Positions 23,833 to 25,774 of a stretch of 25,774 nt of DNA are shown here, piece after piece; position 1 is the first letter of the stretch, and each line of letters opens with the position of its first letter. The position numbers and the translations under genes are program-made. The notes under the pieces are model-generated. The model searched no databases. It was not told the DNA's origin and saw nothing but the letters and a program-made list of their open reading frames with translations. This DNA is from a virus. The stretch is from positions 1-25,774 of the IMG/VR virus record IMGVR_UViG_3300025151_000263; one strand, 5' to 3'.

Positions 23833-24580
23833 CAAGAAATTCCTTCTTGTAAAATTCTTCAACAACCCTCTGACATTCCCCATTGCTTTGACCGATAGGT
23901 ATGTACCTAGCAGCTTTGATTTTTCCTATACCATTGATGCCTGTTATGTTATCGACCTTATCTCCTTCGAGCATCTGTCTCCAGAACACAGCTCTAGCTT
24001 CCTCTTCGTCAACAAATGACAAAGTTCTAGTCCCTATGTTGTAGTGATATCCTGGTATCTGTTTTAAATCTTTATCTACAGAAACAATAATAGGTATTTG
24101 ATTACTGTTTTTCGCGTCTTGCGCTGCGTGACCAAAGAAATCATCTGCTTCACAACCTTGAGTAAGGTACCCTTGATGATGTTGCAAAATGTAATCTTGA
24201 ATAGCTTGCAGATGTGTAGGTCTGTGTTCGTCTTTTCTGTTGGCTTTATATTCTGGGTCTATTTCTTTCCTAAAGTTTGGTACTTCAGAGTTTCCTGTTA
24301 GGAAACAAATGTAACTAACTCTAGCGTCAAAGTGTAGTGACATTTCGTTTGAAATGTTTCGTATTAGGCTTTTACAATTTTCTAGTGCGTGTTCTACTGG
24401 CTGTAGCTCACGTTCCCACTCGATGTGTTCTTCTGGTAAGTTCTTTAAGGCTTCTTTCTTTGAGTCGAAAGAGTCTCCCCTTTCGGGGAGACTTCCATCA
24501 AAGTACACTCTTCTCTCTGCTGCGAATCCTGCTCGATATGCGAGTATATCGCCATCAAAGAGCAAGTGTACATTACCCAC
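23705..24580 (-). CDS. 5'-3' exonuclease, T7 gp6 / FEN family
   Basis: Removes RNA primers and degrades host DNA from 5' ends. 291 residues; start is GTG at 24580, four bases after the previous gene's stop, and no in-frame ATG is near. Metal-binding acids of the FEN fold are visible: FDGDILAYR (Asp9, Asp11), YKANR (111-115), EADDFF (144-149) and SVDKDL (167-172). The helix-hairpin-helix-like DNA-binding part GDKVDNITGINGIGKIKA is at 206-223. Residues about 32-75 form an extra helical insertion. The C-terminal 42 codons are shared, in another frame, with the endonuclease gene. Confidence 0.9.
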   Translation of the reverse strand: MGNVHLLFDGDILAYRAGFAAERRVYFDGSLPERGDSFDSKKEALKNLPEEHIEWERELQPVEHALENCKSLIRNISNEMSLHFDARVSYICFLTGNSEVPNFRKEIDPEYKANRKDEHRPTHLQAIQDYILQHHQGYLTQGCEADDFFGHAAQDAKNSNQIPIIVSVDKDLKQIPGYHYNIGTRTLSFVDEEEARAVFWRQMLEGDKVDNITGINGIGKIKAARYIPIGQSNGECQRVVEEFYKKEFLDGWKEKFNTNAELLWIWKKIPDECPFKVEKEENKESAATSSL

Positions 24581-24581
24581 A

Positions 24582-25070
24582 CTAACTTGCCTTTTTCAAA
24601 GACTCAGCCGCTTCTTCCCAAGAAGAAGAGGGTAGTTCTTCTTTAGGTAAGCTTGCTTCTTGTTGAGCAAGTTTTCCAGTTAAGTAATCCTCGTAAACCT
24701 TACTGGTTTTTAGGATTGCTTCTGGAGTCCACGCATCATCTCTGTGGTGAGACTCGACTGCAGCTTTTAATGCTACAGCTCTTGCGATAGCTATGTCCTT
24801 GTCAGTTGACAAGCTAGTGTGTTGCGTTCCAGAACTTGTAGGAGAAGGGGAAACTCCTGGTTCTTTCACGCTGACATTACCTTTTATATTAAGGTAGGTT
24901 CTGTCATCTTTAGTTTTCTCTATGTATGTAAAGCCAACCTTGTCTCCAACGCTTGCTCCACCTAATTGCGTCCCGTTAAACGCACTAAACCAATCGTCAG
25001 GTCGCTCTGCGAGCTTAAAACTGGTTCCTTTTGTGCCTAAAACTTGGATTGTGCCTGTAACTGTGTGCAT
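24582..25070 (-). CDS. OB-fold single-stranded-DNA-binding-like protein
   Basis: 162 residues. The start is the ATG at 25070: AGGAGG lies 5 bases before it, while an in-frame GTG at 25076 falls inside that ribosome site. The first 70 residues are beta-rich (TVTGTIQVLGTKGTSFKLAE, then VGDKVGFTYI and RTYLNIKGNVSV), as expected for an OB fold. A Ser/Pro linker follows, then a helical part with IARAVALKAAVESHHRDD, a pattern seen in phage ssDNA-binding-like proteins. The C-terminus is not as acidic as a classical SSB tail. It is first after the promoter and next to polymerase and exonuclease. Binding to ssDNA is inferred. Confidence 0.65.
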   Translation of the reverse strand: MHTVTGTIQVLGTKGTSFKLAERPDDWFSAFNGTQLGGASVGDKVGFTYIEKTKDDRTYLNIKGNVSVKEPGVSPSPTSSGTQHTSLSTDKDIAIARAVALKAAVESHHRDDAWTPEAILKTSKVYEDYLTGKLAQQEASLPKEELPSSSWEEAAESLKKAS

Positions 25071-25076
25071 ATGCAC
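25065..25076. promoter_or_regulatory. Perfect palindrome over the ssDNA-binding gene start
   Basis: GTGCATATGCAC is a perfect 12-bp inverted repeat that covers the ATG and touches the end of its AGGAGG ribosome site. It could be an operator or an RNA element controlling translation. Confidence 0.45.
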
Positions 25077-25096
25077 CTCCTAACTAACTTATATAA

Positions 25097-25112
25097 AGAC
25101 TATTTTTAGTCT
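25097..25112 (-). other. 6-bp hairpin at the predicted transcript 5' end
   Basis: On the minus strand AGACTA and TAGTCT flank a loop of four A's. It starts about 8 bases after the -10 box, so it would sit at the very 5' end of the message. It could be an mRNA-stabilising hairpin or an operator. It is too weak to be a convincing terminator for the polymerase gene. Confidence 0.45.
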
Positions 25113-25119
25113 ACCTAAT

Positions 25120-25148
25120 AGTATACACGCCTAATTCTAACAAGTCAA
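25120..25148 (-). promoter_or_regulatory. Sigma70-type promoter for the replication operon
   Basis: Minus strand: -35 TTGACT at 25148-25143 and -10 TATACT at 25125-25120, each matching five of six consensus bases, with exactly 17 bases between. It lies in the only sizeable minus-strand gap and overlaps the polymerase stop. It points at the ssDNA-binding, exonuclease, endonuclease and reductase genes, suggesting these are read by host RNA polymerase. Confidence 0.72.
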
Positions 25149-25774
25149 GCTTTATTTTTCACTTTTGCTAAAGTTTTTCCAGAGTCGTAATCAACGGGAA
25201 AAGGTACTGGTGAAGTTACGCTAAACACCTTTTGTATTACCTCTGGAACTCTCTCTAACTGACTGTGTATCTTAGGTATCGACTGCTCCAAGGCTTCATC
25301 GTCAATCTCAAATAGTAAACTATCGTGGACGCTGTTGATAAGTCTAACTCTTGGGTCGTGTAAACGGGTTAGTCTGGTTAGCATCATGGTAACAATGTCT
25401 GACGCTGCCCCTTGAATCGGGTAGTTCTTACATTTAGTGGGAGGAGCGTAAGGTTTTCCTGAATAGTTTGATATGTTACAGAGAGTTCTATACCTTGTAA
25501 TACTTTCCCCTGTCTCTGGGTCTTTCCAGATAGATGGTATGTAACATGAGTGGACTGATTCATCGCCAACCCTGTCACCTCTCTGGTCAATGGTGGTCTC
25601 CGCTTCTTTCTGCACAGAGTCTTGCCAATCCTTCACACCAGGATACCTATCGTAATAGCTTTCTATGAAGTCTTTAGCCATCTGTTCGGGTACGTCCCAG
25701 AATGAAGCAATCCCTTTAGCTGCTGCGCCATACTGTAATTGAAAACTAAAACCTTTAGCTACTCTGCGTTCTTC
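25145..25774 (-). CDS. polA: Family A DNA polymerase, C-terminal part, truncated by window edge
   Basis: Replicative polymerase of the Pol I/T7 type; only the last 209 codons are inside the window and the frame is open to base 25774. Motif B, RRVAKGFSFQLQYG, lies at about 25724-25765. It has the Arg, Lys, Phe and Tyr of the O helix in register with E. coli Arg754, Lys758, Phe762 and Tyr766. Motif C is SVHDSLLFEID with the His-Asp pair, near 25311-25343. YPIQGAASDIV is also typical of the family. The catalytic motif A and any exonuclease domain lie outside. The gene ends in TGA at 25145-25147, overlapping the -35 box of the next promoter. Confidence 0.93.
   Translation of the reverse strand, partial: EERRVAKGFSFQLQYGAAAKGIASFWDVPEQMAKDFIESYYDRYPGVKDWQDSVQKEAETTIDQRGDRVGDESVHSCYIPSIWKDPETGESITRYRTLCNISNYSGKPYAPPTKCKNYPIQGAASDIVTMMLTRLTRLHDPRVRLINSVHDSLLFEIDDEALEQSIPKIHSQLERVPEVIQKVFSVTSPVPFPVDYDSGKTLAKVKNKA

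Noticed and set aside
1-25774. tRNA genes, CRISPR arrays, integrase or attachment sites
   Set aside because: No tRNA-like arms, regularly spaced repeats or recombinase motifs were seen on reading both strands by eye; a tRNA scan was not possible.

Overview
The window is an uninterrupted piece of a tailed double-stranded DNA phage genome (Caudoviricetes). It most resembles marine podovirus-type phages known mainly from environmental sequence. It holds virion and replication genes only: no rRNA, tRNA, integrase, repressor, CRISPR or insertion sequence was seen. Both ends cut through genes: the large terminase at base 1 and a family A DNA polymerase at base 25774. Most of the sequence is AT-rich with densely packed, often overlapping genes. 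The class II ribonucleotide reductase needs adenosylcobalamin, so the host probably makes or imports B12. That fits a marine alpha- or gammaproteobacterium better than SAR11, but this is inference.

Bases 1-20026, plus strand, are the packaging and virion module. The order is terminase large subunit (5' truncated), portal, tail fibre, a run of five small genes (one holin-like, one zinc-ribbon), scaffold, major capsid protein, a small probable decoration protein, a tail adaptor, a large tail hub protein, a collar/tip protein, a Cys-rich small protein, and three internal virion or DNA-ejection candidates ending in a 949-residue protein. Two intrinsic terminators bracket the decoration gene just after the capsid gene, a layout suited to very high capsid expression with partial read-through.

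Bases 17255-20026 hold the least ordinary part, a translationally coupled three-gene envelope cassette. It encodes an outer-membrane-type lipoprotein, a 601-residue secreted protein (beta-rich domain, acidic coiled coil, Pro/Glu-rich stalk and helical C-terminus) and a single-pass inner-membrane coiled-coil protein. Part of the lipoprotein gene is clearly richer in G+C than its neighbours, so the cassette may have been acquired. Together the three could link the two membranes; their function is unknown.

Bases 25774-20027, minus strand, are the replication and nucleotide module: DNA polymerase, an OB-fold ssDNA-binding-like protein, a T7 gp6-like 5'-3' exonuclease, a T7 gp3-like endonuclease I, a metallophosphoesterase, two small conserved proteins, a compact B12-dependent ribonucleotide reductase and a small coiled-coil protein. 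A good sigma70-type promoter lies between the polymerase and the ssDNA-binding gene. The exonuclease and endonuclease can degrade host DNA, and the reductase would turn the released nucleotides into dNTPs for the polymerase.

The two transcription units converge at 20026/20027 with no spacer. No endolysin was recognised; it may lie outside the window or be one of the unassigned genes.
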